A DNA stretch of 64,000 bases from Odiellus spinosus (lineage: Eukaryota; Arthropoda; Arachnida; Opiliones; Phalangiidae): positions 13,889,726 through 13,953,725 of the forward strand of contig OY987232.1 of NCBI GenBank assembly GCA_963920705.1. The letters are read 5' to 3'. The notes beneath the pieces were generated by a model. The model did not search any database. It was not told where the DNA came from and saw only the letters and a list, made by a program, of their open reading frames with translations. Shown here piece by piece: positions 10,524-23,599 of this stretch. Numbering within the stretch: position 1 is the stretch's first letter; every line of letters begins with the position of its first letter. Made by a program: the position numbers and the translations under genes.

Positions 10524-13126
10524 CTATAGGGTCATTCCATGTGAAAACGACCAATGTCCCCGCGGCACCGACTCCGATTTTATTTAAACTCCACACATAA
10601 CTAAAATGGTCATATTTAGTGGTAAATCCCAAGTTTCAAGTGAAAATTCCTGTAATTTTCGGAGATATGTGCTTTGGAAGTTTCGTAGTAGCGGAGCTAT
10701 TTCTTAAATCCATTAAATATGCCAATTTTATGTATTTATATCTAACTAATGAATTAATGCATATCTATGAAATAAATTGCACTTATTCTAGGCTTGGTGG
10801 AGATCAGTTAAAAAATAATAGGACCTCCTTCTGTGAAATAGATTTCTCAATATAAATTCATAAAGTCGCCAAAAAACTCGCAGTGACCCCCAAAGTGGAT
10901 AACTTTAATTGCCTCAAACTAACAGTTATCTTATTTCAATTGAAATTAAATTACTATCAATAAGATTTATTAATGTCCTTTACAGGAAAAGACATCCAAT
11001 TCGGCAACTGAGAAAATGGTTCTTACGTAAACTGTCTCCGAAATAAATGTTTTTACGAAAAATGTTAAAACATGGTAGTGGTTTTAGTGTTATAAGGCTT
11101 GTTGGGATTCTAATATTCATAGAAAAAGCTAGTTCATTAGAAAGCTTAGATTTTAAGCTACAACATGCAAAAATAAAATTTTTGTCTATAGGGTTTTTTC
11201 TTGCCCAAAAATAATGCTCAATTATGGGATTTTTTCTCATATTTATTTGTCAAGTTTGAGCCTACTTAATATTATTATTACATTATTATTATAAATTATT
11301 GTTACAGTTATATCTGAGATGGTTAGTTTCTATTAGATAAACAATTTAAGAAGTTATATGTGTTACTGTTATAACATATTTGTAAAATTGAACACCCCTT
11401 AAAAACTATAATGGTTTAGCCCTAGTCATGTATATTATTTCTCGACATTTAGCCGTATAAAGAGGCCCAAATAAGGGGAACCATACCACTGTTTTTTACT
11501 CTGAGTTATACCCTTTTCAAACGAGGCCTAACTAGCCGGTTTTATCAGATTTAACTGGTGTTTAATCACAATTAACCGAGGTTTTTTGAACTGAGAAGGC
11601 TTTGTAAACCTCGATGAAATCTAGTTAAACCACGGCTAAGTACGCCTCGTCTGAAGAAGGTAAAAGTAACTCATCCTGTATGTTCATCTGGGTTGCTGGG
11701 CATCGTTTAAAAGAAGCTTGCGATAGTATGAAGCTATACAGTTCGCTGTGTTAGTTCCATATTATCGCGAGTTTCTTTTGAAAGATGCCCAGCTGAACAT
11801 AAAGGATGAGATACTAGTTCATTCATTTTTAATTTTAAACTAGGAAATCACTGTTATAGTGTAGCAGACCTATATACTTTATTAGAATTCTAATGAATCA
11901 CGCCACGCAAACGTAATTATTAATATACAAACTTTCCTCTATGAAATTTATTTTTAGAATGAATCAGAAGAATGAAATTGCTCCTTATAGCCTCTTCAGA
12001 CGAGAAGCAATTAGCCATGGTTTAATTAGTTTGAACTGTGGTTTACTTACCCTTCTCAGTTCTATAAACCTAGGTTAATTGTGATTAAACCACGGTTAAA
12101 TCTGATTAAACAGGCTAGTTAAGCCTCGTTTGAAAAGGGTATAACTCAGAGTAAAAAACAGTGGTATGGTTCCCCTTATTTGGGCCTCTTTATACGGCTA
12201 AATGTCGAGAAATAATATACATGACTAGGGCTAAACCATTATAGTTTTTAAGGGGTGTTCAATTTCACAAATATGTTATAACAGTAACACATATAACTTC
12301 TTAAATTGTTTATCTAATAGAAACTAACCATCTCAGATATAACTGTAACAATAATTTATAATAATAATGTAATAATAATATTAAGTAGGCTCAAACTTGA
12401 CAAATAAATATGAGAAAAAATCGCATAATTGAGCATTATTTTTGGGCAAGAAAAAACCCTATAGACAAACTTTTTATTTTTGCATGTTGTAGCTTAAAAT
12501 CTAAGCTTTCTAATGAACTAGCTTTTTCTATGAATATTAGAATCCCAACAAGCCTTATAACACTAAAACCACTACCATGTTTTAACATTTTTCGTAAAAA
12601 CATTTATTTCGGAGACAGTTTACGTAAGAACCATTTTCTCAGTTGCCGAATTGGATGTCTTTTCCTGTAAAGGACATTAATAAATCTTATTGATAGTAAT
12701 TTAATTTCAATTGAAATAAGATAACTGTTAGTTTTAGGCAATTAAAGTTATCCACTTTGGGGGTCACTGCGAGTTTTTTGGCGACTTTATGAATTTATAT
12801 TGAGAAATCTATTTCACAGAAGGAGGTCCTATTATTTTTTAACTGATCTCCACCAAGCCTAGAATAAGTGCAATTTATTTCATAGATATGCATTAATTCA
12901 TTAGTTAGATATAAATACATAAAATTGGCATATTTAATGGATTTAAGAAATAGCTCCGCTACTACGAAACTTCCAAAGCACATATCTCCGAAAATTACAG
13001 GAATTTTCACTTGAAACTTGGGATTTACCACTAAATATGACCATTTTAGTTATGTGTGGAGTTTAAATAAAATCGGAGTCGGTGCCGCGGGGACATTGGT
13101 CGTTTTCACATGGAATGACCCTATAG
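10524..13126. repeat. 2.6-kb inverted repeat (two about 1.1-kb arms)
   Basis: The left arm from CTATAGGGTCATTCC is mirrored exactly at the right end. The outer about 1.0 kb of each arm is nearly identical; the innermost about 150 bp (a GGTTTAATCAGATTTAACC-type palindrome also found near 37.9 kb) is clearly more diverged. The loop (about 11663-11989) holds a further imperfect stem (11673-11814). Each arm has a mirrored 78-codon ORF without recognisable function. Confidence 0.9.
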
Positions 13127-13695
13127 TATTTTAAATAATCAAAAATCAATTCGATGCTACTTCTACAGCTCGGAATTTGTATAACTTTTGTTAATTGAAT
13201 AAGACCATCGTGGATGTCAGATATTTTCCATTTCTTATTCGAATTAAGGTATATCCGAATGTAACGGCAAACTTACAATTCGTACTCATTGTTATAGGAA
13301 ATTGATACGTTATTCGAGTAATTCATTAACCACAAATTATATAAACAGACGCGTATCAAATAGATACAAATTACCCGAAGATAATTAAGCTTGATTAAGA
13401 AACAAATTACGCGTTTATTCAAACGGATAATGCGAAGATAAAAATACGACGTTTCTCGAAATCCGTGTAGAATGAAATATAATTATATTTTAATCTAAAT
13501 TGAAAGGAATGTTCAGCGACTAAATTACTACATTCTAGTGGCTTAAAGATCTCAATTTGGGTTAAAATCCTTGAAGAAACTCGAAAGGTTTCAAATATTT
13601 CTTACCAACGAATGAATAACTCGTATAACGTAATCAATTTCCTATAACAATGAGTACGAATAAAAAGTTTGTCTTACATTCAGATTCGTTAATTC

Positions 13696-14035
13696 CAGAA
13701 GCCGATGAAACCCTCCTTTGAAGTCTATTACTCCCGGGTCTTGTCTACACCTCTCTGTATGGGTTAGTTTCAAAAAGCGCGATTCGTACGCCTCCTAACG
13801 GTAGATATTTTCGGAGCGGGAGTTCGCCGAGCGAATATCTCTAGCAGCCTCGGAGTTCGTCCCAAATAAAACGTCGCCGTTTGTGGAGAGAGAGAATTTC
13901 CAATTTTCCGTAGACAGGGGGTATGAAGTAGGACCCCTCCGATCTCGTAAAATTGAGAATTTTACTCATACAGAGAGGCGCGCTATAAGGAACATTAGAG
14001 TAGTAGACTTCAAAGGAGGGTTTCATCGGCTTCTG
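13696..14035 (-). mobile_element. MITE family A, copy 2
   Basis: Full-length, flanked by the 7-bp duplication TTAATTC (13689-13695 and 14036-14042). Inserted inside an older TATCCG-type repeat. Confidence 0.92.
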
Positions 14036-14639
14036 TTAATTCGGATAAGAATCGCTGATTGACATTCATTATGGTCTTATTCAATCAATATGAGCTCTAA
14101 TAAACACTTAAATGTTCAAATGGAGTTTAAAACAATATACATTGAATCATTCAACCAAACAAACGGCGCAATATATGGAAAAATAAATATTTAAATTTAA
14201 CTAAATTGGGTTAAAATTTTTATCTAAAAAATGTTAACCTAAAAACGTTTTATTTTTTTTATAAATAGATACTCAATTTTATTTATCAAACCATAAAAAA
14301 TTATTGTAAAAACCCTTAAATGATTCAATAATTCACACAAAGAAACATCAAGGGGTACGACCTACATCTTGGATAATAATAAAAGCGTCAACAGTCAACT
14401 CGAAATGGTGCCCTAAACTTCTTGTTGGGCAGCTTGGGCGGAAGCTACAGGGCTTGAGTAGCCTGTTGACATATTTATTTTTACCCAACATGGAGTGGGG
14501 CATAAATTTCTGAGTGGAAATTTAGAAATCAGTTGATAAGTATCGAAGAAAATCAGGTAATCTGGAGGTTTCTTATAAACTTCTGATATCACTTAACTTA
14601 GAACTTTCAACACTATAATTACTTGTATGGGAAGTAATT

Positions 14640-15150
14640 AGAGCTCGGAATTCGTATAATTTTCATTAATTGGATAAATGATGTATATTATCTGTTTGAT
14701 TAAAAATAGACTATTTTCATTCGAGTTAACTTATTCGAAGATAAAGTAAAAAAACATAATCCATATCCGTTTTTATCCAAAAATGGCCTTATCTTAGAAT
14801 ATTGTCCGCGTTATACGTTCGGATAAAAAATTCAAAATTTATTTTCGTGAAAAATAATAAATAAAAAGATGATTTAAAATCTTAGTTTCGTCGTTTTATT
14901 TATATTCTTCGAATTAAAAGTCAATTTTAAATATTTTTCTTATATTTTAGACTAATTCTGGAAACGTGAATTTTCTTATCCGTCGTTATACGTTTGAATA
15001 CGAGGAATTTGTTCGTAGATAAAGCGGCAAACGCTTATCTTCGGGTAAACCTTTTAACAATTATACGAATATACAAATTTCATTATTTAGTTACATTTAA
15101 ATTTATCTGAAAATATCCGAATAACAGAAGATAATGGATATCCGATTCCG
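14640..15150. repeat. TATCCG-type dispersed repeat, copy 2
   Basis: Starts AGCTCGGAATTCGTATAA and ends GGATATCCGATTCCGA, giving an inverted terminal pair; interior matches the 4.8-kb copy. Confidence 0.75.
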
Positions 15151-15774
15151 ATCTCTAGAAGACCGCAAAGAGCCAAGGGGAAAGAAAGGCTGACGTCATT
15201 TGTAACTCCCTCACTAAGGGGGATGACACCGAGGTGAAAGAGAAACCTCTGACGTTTCAATATCTCCCTTGTCGACTCCCTAAATAAATGTTTCGCCATT
15301 TGCAAAGCTAGACACTCTTAATTTCTTATTTACTAATATTTTATTCCCATCCAATAAATATTGCCCATAATCGGATGTGTGCATTTTATTGACTTATTTT
15401 TTTTCCTTTATTTCCCTTGAAATATTAAATCTAATCGGTTAGAAACTTAGTCCGAAAACTTTCTATTATTTGGCGCACGCTATCATGCAATTTGTAGTTT
15501 TATGTTAATTACAGTGCATGTCCGTAATGAAGGGAAACGGGCACCCCTCCATACCCCTAAAAATAAAAGTTGATCTTGTCCGCCTCCGACGCGAAAGTTG
15601 CACGAACGACCTGATTTCGGTGACCGTCGAGAGCTTTTTTTTTTTAAGAGATAGTAACACAAGTGTATTGTACACTTCGATGGATCACGAAAAAATTTTA
15701 GTTTTACTAAACTAATTATCAAATTTAACTTATTTGATAAATTCATACTCATTAATTGTCATTACAAACCAAAT

Positions 15775-16790
15775 ACATTTTCAATAGGAATTCGACCAAA
15801 TAGACCAAATATAATAGAGCACAAGTAAACCAAAGACATTTTCCATAGATTCGACCAAATATAATAGAGCACAATTAAACCAAAGACATTTTCCACAGGA
15901 ATTCGACCAAATATGATAGAACTCAAGTAAACCAAAGACATTCTCCATAGGAATTCGACCCAATAGACCAAATATAATAGAGCACAAGTAAACCAAAGAC
16001 ATTTTCCACAGGAATTCGACCAAATAGATGAAATATAATAGAGCGCAAGTAAACCCAAGACATTTTCCACGGGAATTTGACCAAATATGATAGAACACAA
16101 GTAAACCAAAGACATTTTCCACAGGAATTCGACCAAATATGATAGAACACAAGTAAACCAAAGACATTTTCCACAGGAATTCGACCAAATATAATAGAGC
16201 ACAAGTAAACCACCACAGGAATTCGATCAAATAGACCAAATATAATAGAACACAAGTAAACCAAAGACATTTTCCACAGGAATTCGACCAAATAGACCAA
16301 ATATAATAGAACACAAGTAAACCAAAGACATTTTCCATAGATATTCGACCAAATATAATAGAGCACAAGTAAACCACCACAGGAATTCGACCAAAAGAAC
16401 CAAATATAATAGAGCGCAAGTAAACCCAAGACATTTTCCACGGGAATTCGACCAAATATGATAGAACACAAGTAAACCAAAGACATTTTCCACAGGAATT
16501 CGACCAAATATAATAGAGCACAAGTAAACCAAAGACATTTTCCATAGGAATTCGACCAAATAGACCATTAATAATAGAACACAAGTAAACCAAAGACATT
16601 TTCCACAGGAATTCGACCAAATATAATAGAACACAAGTAAACCCAAGATATTTTCCACAGGAATTCGACCAAATATAATAGAACACAAGTAAACCAAAGA
16701 CATTTTCCACAGGAATTCGACCAAATAGTCCAAATATGATATAACACAAAACCAATGACATTTTCCATTGTAATTCGACCAATTTCTCCA
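15775..16790 (+). repeat. Minisatellite, 52-bp unit with 61-bp variants, about 18 copies
   Basis: Core AAGACATTTTCCACAGGAAT followed by TCGACCAAATATAATAGAGC. Variants add a 9-base AGACCAAAT. Long minus-strand frames are repeat artefacts. Confidence 0.9.
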
Positions 16791-17330
16791 GATAAATTTC
16801 ACGATCTTGACAAGTTCATAATCAAATAAAGCTGTGTGTCTACATTTAAACATTAAACAAATAGTGCTATTATCCATTTAAAAAAGTCAAAGCACATATC
16901 GGCCCTAAATAAAGACCCTGTCTCTATAAAAGCCAGTAAGCGACGGGAGTTGGGGGTGGTTAGTTCTCATGGACAATCGAATAATACCTTTTAAATGCTA
17001 TTGTTAAAACGGTCGCCTGTCGAAATAATTGCCCGTGAGAAATTTTATCGATTTCATAATTGAAGCCAGATGGCGCTTCTCTCACATAATGGATATTTAG
17101 CGTATTTATGGTCAGACATGTCACGTTTGGATAAAATTTATCTCAATTTGTTCGGGGTTCAATAATAGCTTCCAAAAAGTAATTTCAATATTGAGGTTAT
17201 GAATATATTAACATATATTAATTATGATGTTACGCGCTTAAGATTTAAAATAATTATATTTTGAGAAATATTTTTACATTTTTAACCCCAAAATTTTTAA
17301 GTTTGACCTTTCTAAAATGGTTAAAATCTG

Positions 17331-18067
17331 TTAAAGGGAGAATGCAACCTAAGAGTAAGTGACTTTATCTGATTCTGTATGAACAAGAATCCATTCAGGT
17401 TCCATAAGAATATGGGAGCATAGCTTTAGCCTCTGGTACCATCTTCCCAAACTTTGTAACAAAAGTTCGTCCGCAATTTTCGCAACATTTGTACGCTTAG
17501 ATCTTTTTTCGGTCGGCTCCATTTTTATTACCCAAAATATTATGTCAAGGTCGTTAGTGGCGCGGGTTAATAATAGATGTCAGGAGCGATTTACTTGAAA
17601 AATCGATTCGAAGCGGACGAACTTTTGCTACAAAGTTTGGGAGGATGGTTATTGAATCGCGGCTCTCCCATATTCTTATGGAACCTGAATGGATTCTTGG
17701 TATGAATTAAATATGCCTAGTCCACTAGTAACAAAATTAAGAAACAAATATTGAACTAGAAATAAATTTAAATTTAAAAGAGGCTTAGCTGGATTCAAGG
17801 AGATCTTGAATTTCTTCACATTGAAGGGTCATCGACCAATAGAATGTTATTAAAAGTATCATGGAGATCTCGCCTTAACGACAGCCCTCTGCTTATTGGT
17901 CGCTGACCCATTAATGCGAATAAATTCAGGGTATCTCCAAGAATCCAGCTAAGCCTATTTTCCATTTTAATATTTGTTTGTAATTAATTAACTGGTGGAT
18001 TAGGCCTAATTAAACGATAAGAAATCGATAAAAAATCAATTGTTGTTAGGTTGCATTATCCCTTTAA
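17331..18067. mobile_element. TTAA-target element, family E, copy 1 (with nested MITE B)
   Basis: TTAA then AGGGAGAATGCAACC and its inverted complement at the other end; inner AATAGGCTTAGCTGGATTC inverted pair. Family-B copy 3 is inserted near the left end. Confidence 0.85.
17384..17699 (+). mobile_element. MITE family B, copy 3, nested in family E
   Basis: 7-bp duplication GTATGAA on both sides; inserted in the family-E copy spanning 17331-18067. Confidence 0.92.
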
Positions 18068-18247
18068 TGAATCAGTTTTTAATTAAAAATTTATATTATG
18101 CCATTGATGAAATATTTTCTAAATGGTTATCGACGTTTTAAAACATGTCATTTTTTTCTTATCGAATTATTAGAATAACAGAAAAACTAATCGCGCTTCA
18201 AGTTTACAACAAGGCATATTATGATTGGTACGTGGTTCTGAAAGTGG

Positions 18248-18360
18248 ATGAAGTAGGACCCCTTCTAACTCGTAAAATTGGGAATTTTACCCATACAGAG
18301 AGGAGCGCTATATGGAACATTAGTGTAGTAGACTTCAAAGGAGGGTTTCATCGGCTTCTG
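18248..18360 (+). mobile_element. MITE family A, right-end fragment
   Basis: Only the right third is present, ending in the intact terminal repeat. Confidence 0.85.
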
Positions 18361-19059
18361 CCAGGACTTATTTCAAAATAAGGACTACTACTCTCTAAGA
18401 GATAAAATTCCCTATGTTATTTGGCACGATCACAAATAGCTAGTGTTTCGCGACAACGCGAAAAACTAATTTGGTAAATAATCTTTTACGCGTCTAATAT
18501 TGGTTTCTGGTGGATTAGGCTTATTTAAACGATTAAAAGAACAATTTTACTGACCATAAAATTATCCAATTATATCCTTTTAATTACTAATTAACGATCA
18601 TCGAAATAATTTGATTATAATTCATGTAACGTAACTAAAAGAATTACTCAAGAGCTGAAATCTGTTTAATTATTCAAAGTAACCGTTACGAATTTAATTA
18701 TTTTAATATTATTTAAATAATTTGATTATCTCGAAGGAGAAAAATAACAATTGCAAAAAATGGTAATGAAGGTTAACAAGTCAATTTATGAATAAAAAAA
18801 CTGGAGTGACTTACCTTAGAAAAAAAAATAATCACTGTTCCAATTTTTTTTGGTAAAGCTTACACAGTGATATTATATTTATATGGGGCGAGAAAATTCA
18901 GACAATAGATGTTTTTTGTTAACTTTCAACCATTTTTTTTTATATAAATTAAAAATATTTAGAGGGAAAATGAAACTAGAGAATAAATTTTAAAAAGTAG
19001 ATTCTGAAAAATAATTTAAAAAGCTGTTCTATACTCAACTACTAGGCATAGTTTCCGTT

Positions 19060-19760
19060 AATTACTTATAGCACGAACTACGTCTGACTTTTACGGTTCG
19101 TCAGGTAAAGTTGAAGAATCTAGCGATATTAGAAAGTGAGTAATAGGTACGGAAATGTTAAAATTTCGATAAGTTAGTTTTAAACAAGATTCGCTAATCT
19201 CTCGGGTTATAATTAACAAAATTACATCATAAACTAAAGATTTCAATTCAAATTGAAGTTCAAACCGATAACCGATAGCAGAGGTATATAATAACCCCCT
19301 TCGGGGGGGGGGGAATTATGAAAGGTAGGCAAAATCGACGAACAACAAGTGCCCGGCGTAAATCGCGGCGGATCGACACACCGCTTTACTCCCAAAAAAT
19401 AGTTACACCATTTTGAACCTCACTAAAATTTCCCTACGCACACTTCCGGAACTCGCGAGCTGAAGTCAACCTTCGACTCAAATTTAACAGACAGCCTGAC
19501 TCCTGAGACAGGAAGTTCTGAACACAAATCGATCCGTCTTGTTCATACAAAGACCATTTACTAGAGTAGCGACATTGAGAAGTCCAGCGCGAGCTAGTGG
19601 CCTAGATAGTCAGCAGCGGGCTCTTGTTGTTCGTGATTTTTAGCATTGGTAGTATAGGGCCTTTCATACTTCCCCCGAAGGGGGTTATTATATACCTCTG
19701 CTGATAGCATTTGTGTTTCGCTTGATAATAGGTACGGCAAATGATCCAACGACTACTACC
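19060..19760. repeat. Family F dispersed repeat, split by MITE C
   Basis: Shares AAACAAGATTCGCTAATCTC, TTACATCATRAACTAAAG and ACTACGTC(T/C)GACTTTTACG with copies near 464-600, 1478-1590, 24320-24740, 28045-28285, 57905-58425 and 61555-62060. Ends not resolved. Confidence 0.75.
19279..19700 (+). mobile_element. MITE family C, copy 1, nested in family F
   Basis: About 420 bp, ends CAGAGGTATATAATAACC with a CCCCTTCGGGGG hairpin just inside. Flanks CCGATAG/CTGATAG. Splits a family-F repeat. Confidence 0.92.
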
Positions 19761-19763
19761 GCC

Positions 19764-20238
19764 TTAAAGGGAGAATGAAAGGCCGAAACAACCTATTTTT
19801 AATCGATTAAGAATGCTAAAATAATGAGAAAAACAACAATATAACTCACCAAAAATATTTCGTTATTTTATAATCAATTTCCAAAGTTCTGAAACTTGCG
19901 GAAGCTAAGCCTTGGCTGCCTAGCTCGGCGAACTAGGCGAGCACGAGCCGTATTTTTTTTTTTTAATATTCCCGTCTGATCTAGTCGCCAATCACGAGCG
20001 AGTACGCGTATTTATAAAATACGCGTACTCGCTCGTGATTGGCGACAAGAACAGCTGCGAATATTAAAAATTACAGGTCGTGCTAGCCTAGTTCACCGAG
20101 CTAGGCAGCCTAGGCTTAGCATCGTAACTTTGGAAATTGATTATAAAATAACGAAATATTTTATTATTTTTTTCTCATTATTTTAGCATTCTTAATCGAT
20201 TAAACATAATTTGTTTTTGCCTTTCATTCTCCCTTTAA
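19764..20238. mobile_element. TTAA-target palindromic element, family D, copy 2
   Basis: Same family, same TTAA flanks and inner stem, a few indels. Confidence 0.88.
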
Positions 20239-20860
20239 AGTGGGTTAAATTTGGAAATTAGAAAGTCGATTTTTGTCGAAACAACTGGAAACCCAGTACT
20301 TATTACTACACCTTGAATAGAAATGAAATAATTTACATTAATATCCTGTAATGTATTTGTAATTAGCGACGACTCGAATCGCTTTAATTAACCACTAATT
20401 GTGTAGTTTTAACAAAAGGCTGTTCATTTCCATATCGCACTGTCCTTGATGAATTATTGCAAGATTTAAATTAAATTAAGCGACCTTACGAATAACAAGA
20501 ATTTTGTGGTTCAATAAATAATTCATTTCATGATAGCATTCTTTCAAAACGAGTTTGCCATTATCTATATTTTCTCCCTAAAACAATCGTGACTCGAACA
20601 CGACCCGTATTTTTTATGAAAAAGTGGAATAAATACTCGAGTTCTAATACGGTACCTGTTTATAATTAAAAACCCACTATTTCAATAAATGTTGTACGTA
20701 AAAGTTTTATTGTGGGTAGCCACAGTTTTTTCAGATTCAAATTCCCTGACTTTTCTAGGTTTTCCCTGACCTTTTCAAACGATTTTCCCTGAGCATTTCA
20801 GCTAATACTACTCAATTTTTAACCTTTTATATTTTTATATTACTTAAATATAAATATTTT

Positions 20861-21195
20861 CAGAAGCCGATGAAACCCTCCTTTGAAGTCTACTACTCCA
20901 ATGTTCGGTATAGCGCTCCTGTATGGGTAAAATTCCCAATTTTACGAGATCGGAGGGGTCCTACTTCATACCCCCTTTCTACGGAAAATTGGAAATTCTC
21001 TCTCTCTCGACAAACGACGACGTTTTTTGGACGAACTCCAAGGCTGCTAGAGATATTCGCTGGACGAATTCCCGCTCCGAAAATATCTACCGTTAGGAGG
21101 CGTACGAATCGCGCTTTTTGAAACTAACCCCTACAGAGAGGGGTAGACATGACCCGGGAGTAATAGACCTCAAAGGAGGGTTTCATCGGCTTCTG
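20861..21195 (+). mobile_element. MITE family A, copy 3
   Basis: Both inverted ends present; no clear target duplication, probably because a family-M element abuts its right end. Confidence 0.9.
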
Positions 21196-21202
21196 ATACT
21201 AC

Positions 21203-21519
21203 CAGAAATAGATGAACCGAAATTATCAACGAGCTATTCCTCTAACGCCACAGGCAAGTTCTCCGTTTCCCCTCTCTTAGACGACAGTTGTAGCCCCCTC
21301 CCCCGCGGAATTTCGCCTAGCCGAGAAACGTTGAATGCGCCACCTGGCTCGGTTTGCAGCCGTCGCTACGTGGGGCGATCAGTTTCCCAAGATCCTCCTC
21401 GGTATTTCATTGAGGCCGAGGAAGCCCATTCCCCCAGTGCTTACCCTCCCCATTCACTCCAAATAAAATGCATTTCCCAATCTAAGCTCTCGTTGATAAT
21501 TTCGGTTCATCTATTTCTG
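21203..21519 (+). mobile_element. MITE family M (single copy)
   Basis: Ends CAGAAATAGATGAACCGAAA inverted over about 30 bp; 7-bp duplication ATACTAC. GC-rich interior holds a chance ORF only. Abuts family-A copy 3. Confidence 0.88.
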
Positions 21520-22288
21520 ATACTACCCAATTTTTAACCTTTTATTTTTTATATAATTTCTTTGTTCTAATTTATACAACTGACACGGTCAGCTTATTTT
21601 TTTTTTTATTATTATTATTATTGAAGATGTTTTTCGGTTAACACTAACAATATAGAAACCATTTTTCAATCCCTACAACTGAAAAACAGTCTAATTAAGT
21701 TGAATTAATTACTAAAGTACGAAAAACAAATTAAAACCCTTTTCAAGGAATGAGTTTTAATAATTATAGTAGATGTGATTCGGTTAAGACTAACAATATA
21801 GAAACCATTTTCAAATCCCCACAATTGGAAAACAGTCTCTAATTGAAATTAACCAACTAAAACTCTTTGTTAATGGTTGATTATTCCTTTAAATATATAC
21901 GATCAGGAACAATACCGGTTTCCACATACTTTCCATATCCTGAAACATTACATTTAAGTTTCGAGATGGGCGTAGAAAATATTTCACCTTGATTTTTGTC
22001 AAGTTTATTTCAATTAGGAAATATTATTGATTGTTATTTAATGAGAAATCTTAGAAACCCAACCCCGTTAAGAAACATTTTCACGACTGGTTTCGTATTG
22101 CAAGAACCTTTTTTTTTTTTTTTTTAATCCAAATAGATCTAGTTTACAGCATTTACACGTTTAAATAAAAAAAGAACAAGTCATATATGAAGAAAGAAAT
22201 CCTGGTTGAAACTACCTATGTATGAGTAGTTAACGTCTTTATTACAAGCGTTACATTAATATAGACAGGATACATACCATTCCAGACG

Positions 22289-22957
22289 TTAAAGGGAGAA
22301 TGCAACCCTTTTTTATCGATTCCTTATCGTTTAAATAGGCCTAATCCAACAATAAGATTAAACTAGAAATAGATTAAAAACATACCCGGAAAATAGGCTT
22401 AGCAAGATTCGTGGAGATCCTGAATTGCCTCCGTGTAAGATCTAGCGACCAATGAGCGAAGATTTACAATCGCGTTCGATTGGTTACTAGACCCAAGGAG
22501 GATCAGAGAAGGAGAAGAAATGTGGGGCTGCGTTGAGTTAGAGAGAGAAGAGCCAACCTCCCACTCGGGTGGAAAGGGGGGATAGGAAATTCTCGAGGTA
22601 AACTGTTGTCACGTGGTCGCTAGCTAGCGCGTCTCATAAAGGATTCGTTTTACCCACGCGACAACATTTTACCACGAAACGTCTCTACCCCCGTTCTCCC
22701 AGAGTGGGAGTTTAGGCCGACGCAGTAGGAGCCGCGCCGTTCCCACTTTTCCTCTCCTTATCTGATCCTTCTTGCTAGACCTTATACGTGAGGAAATCAG
22801 GATCTCCATAAATTCCACTAAGCCTATTTTCCAGGTAAGTTTTAAATTTATTTCTAATTTAATATTTGTTCATCAATTCTTTTCACTTGTGGATTAGGCC
22901 TATTTAAACCATAATGAATCGATAAAAATAAGTTGTTAGGTTGCACTCTCCGTTTAA
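22289..22957. mobile_element. TTAA-target element, family E, copy 2 (with nested MITE G)
   Basis: TTAA ends, shared inner repeats; family-G copy 1 inserted at 22494. Confidence 0.85.
22494..22774 (-). mobile_element. MITE family G, copy 1, nested in family E
   Basis: About 280 bp, ends CAAGGAGGATCAGAGAAGG inverted. 7-bp duplication CTAGACC. Interrupts the family-E copy at 22289-22957. Confidence 0.92.
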
Positions 22958-23244
22958 AGCAACTGGCGGCTCTGGAGGAGCCCCTGTGAAAGTCTCTTCC
23001 CTGATGCACACCAAATATGCCTTGCCAAAGGCAGGAGCCAATGGGATCCACATACACTTATAAATCCCTCCCTCCTCCTTTGGTAAAGTAAATTAATTGC
23101 GTAGCAGAAAAGGGGGAATTTAGGAGAAACTCTAGAGCCGCCAGTTGCTCTAAGTTCAAAAAACGTATGGAATGGAGCTATCTATATTAGTAAGTGACGA
23201 AAGATAGGTAAAAACAGATTGCCAATATTTTCCATTTGTAAAGA

Positions 23245-23579
23245 CAGAAGCCGATGAAACCCTCCTTTGAAGTCTATTACTCCCGGGTCTTGTCTACCCC
23301 TCTCTGTATGGGTTAGTTTCAAAAAGCGCGATTCGTACGCCTCCTAACGGTAGATATTTTCGGAGCGGGAGTTCGTCCAGCGAATATCTCTAGCAGCCTT
23401 GGAGTTCGTCAAAAAAACGTCGTCGTTTGTGGACAGAGAGAATTTCCAATTTTCCGTAGACAGGGGGTTTGAAGTAGGACCCCTCCGATCTCGTAAAATT
23501 GTGAATTTTACCCAACAGAGAGGAGCACTATGTGGAACATTAGAGTAGCAGACTTCAAAGGAGGGTTTCATAGCTTCTG
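23245..23579 (-). mobile_element. MITE family A, copy 4
   Basis: Full-length with 7-bp duplication GTAAAGA on both sides. Confidence 0.92.
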
Positions 23580-23599
23580 GTAAAGATTAAATCGCGTGA

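Noticed and set aside
10619-13031. Mirrored 78- and 86-codon ORFs as transposase genes
   Set aside because: No recognisable motif, no start context; they mirror because the DNA is an inverted repeat.
13841-14026. Recurrent MKPSFEVYYSNV-type peptides in many places
   Set aside because: Translation of the MITE-A terminal repeat, not a protein family.
15781-16877. 333-codon minus-strand frame
   Set aside because: 52-bp tandem repeat translated; no start or splice context, composition follows the unit.
16924-16990. TATAAAAG promoter with a downstream ATG
   Set aside because: The ATG opens only 12 codons and no donor joins to Myrf in phase.
21118-21537. 139-codon ORF
   Set aside because: Spans the MITE A end and the whole of MITE M; begins and ends in inverted repeats.
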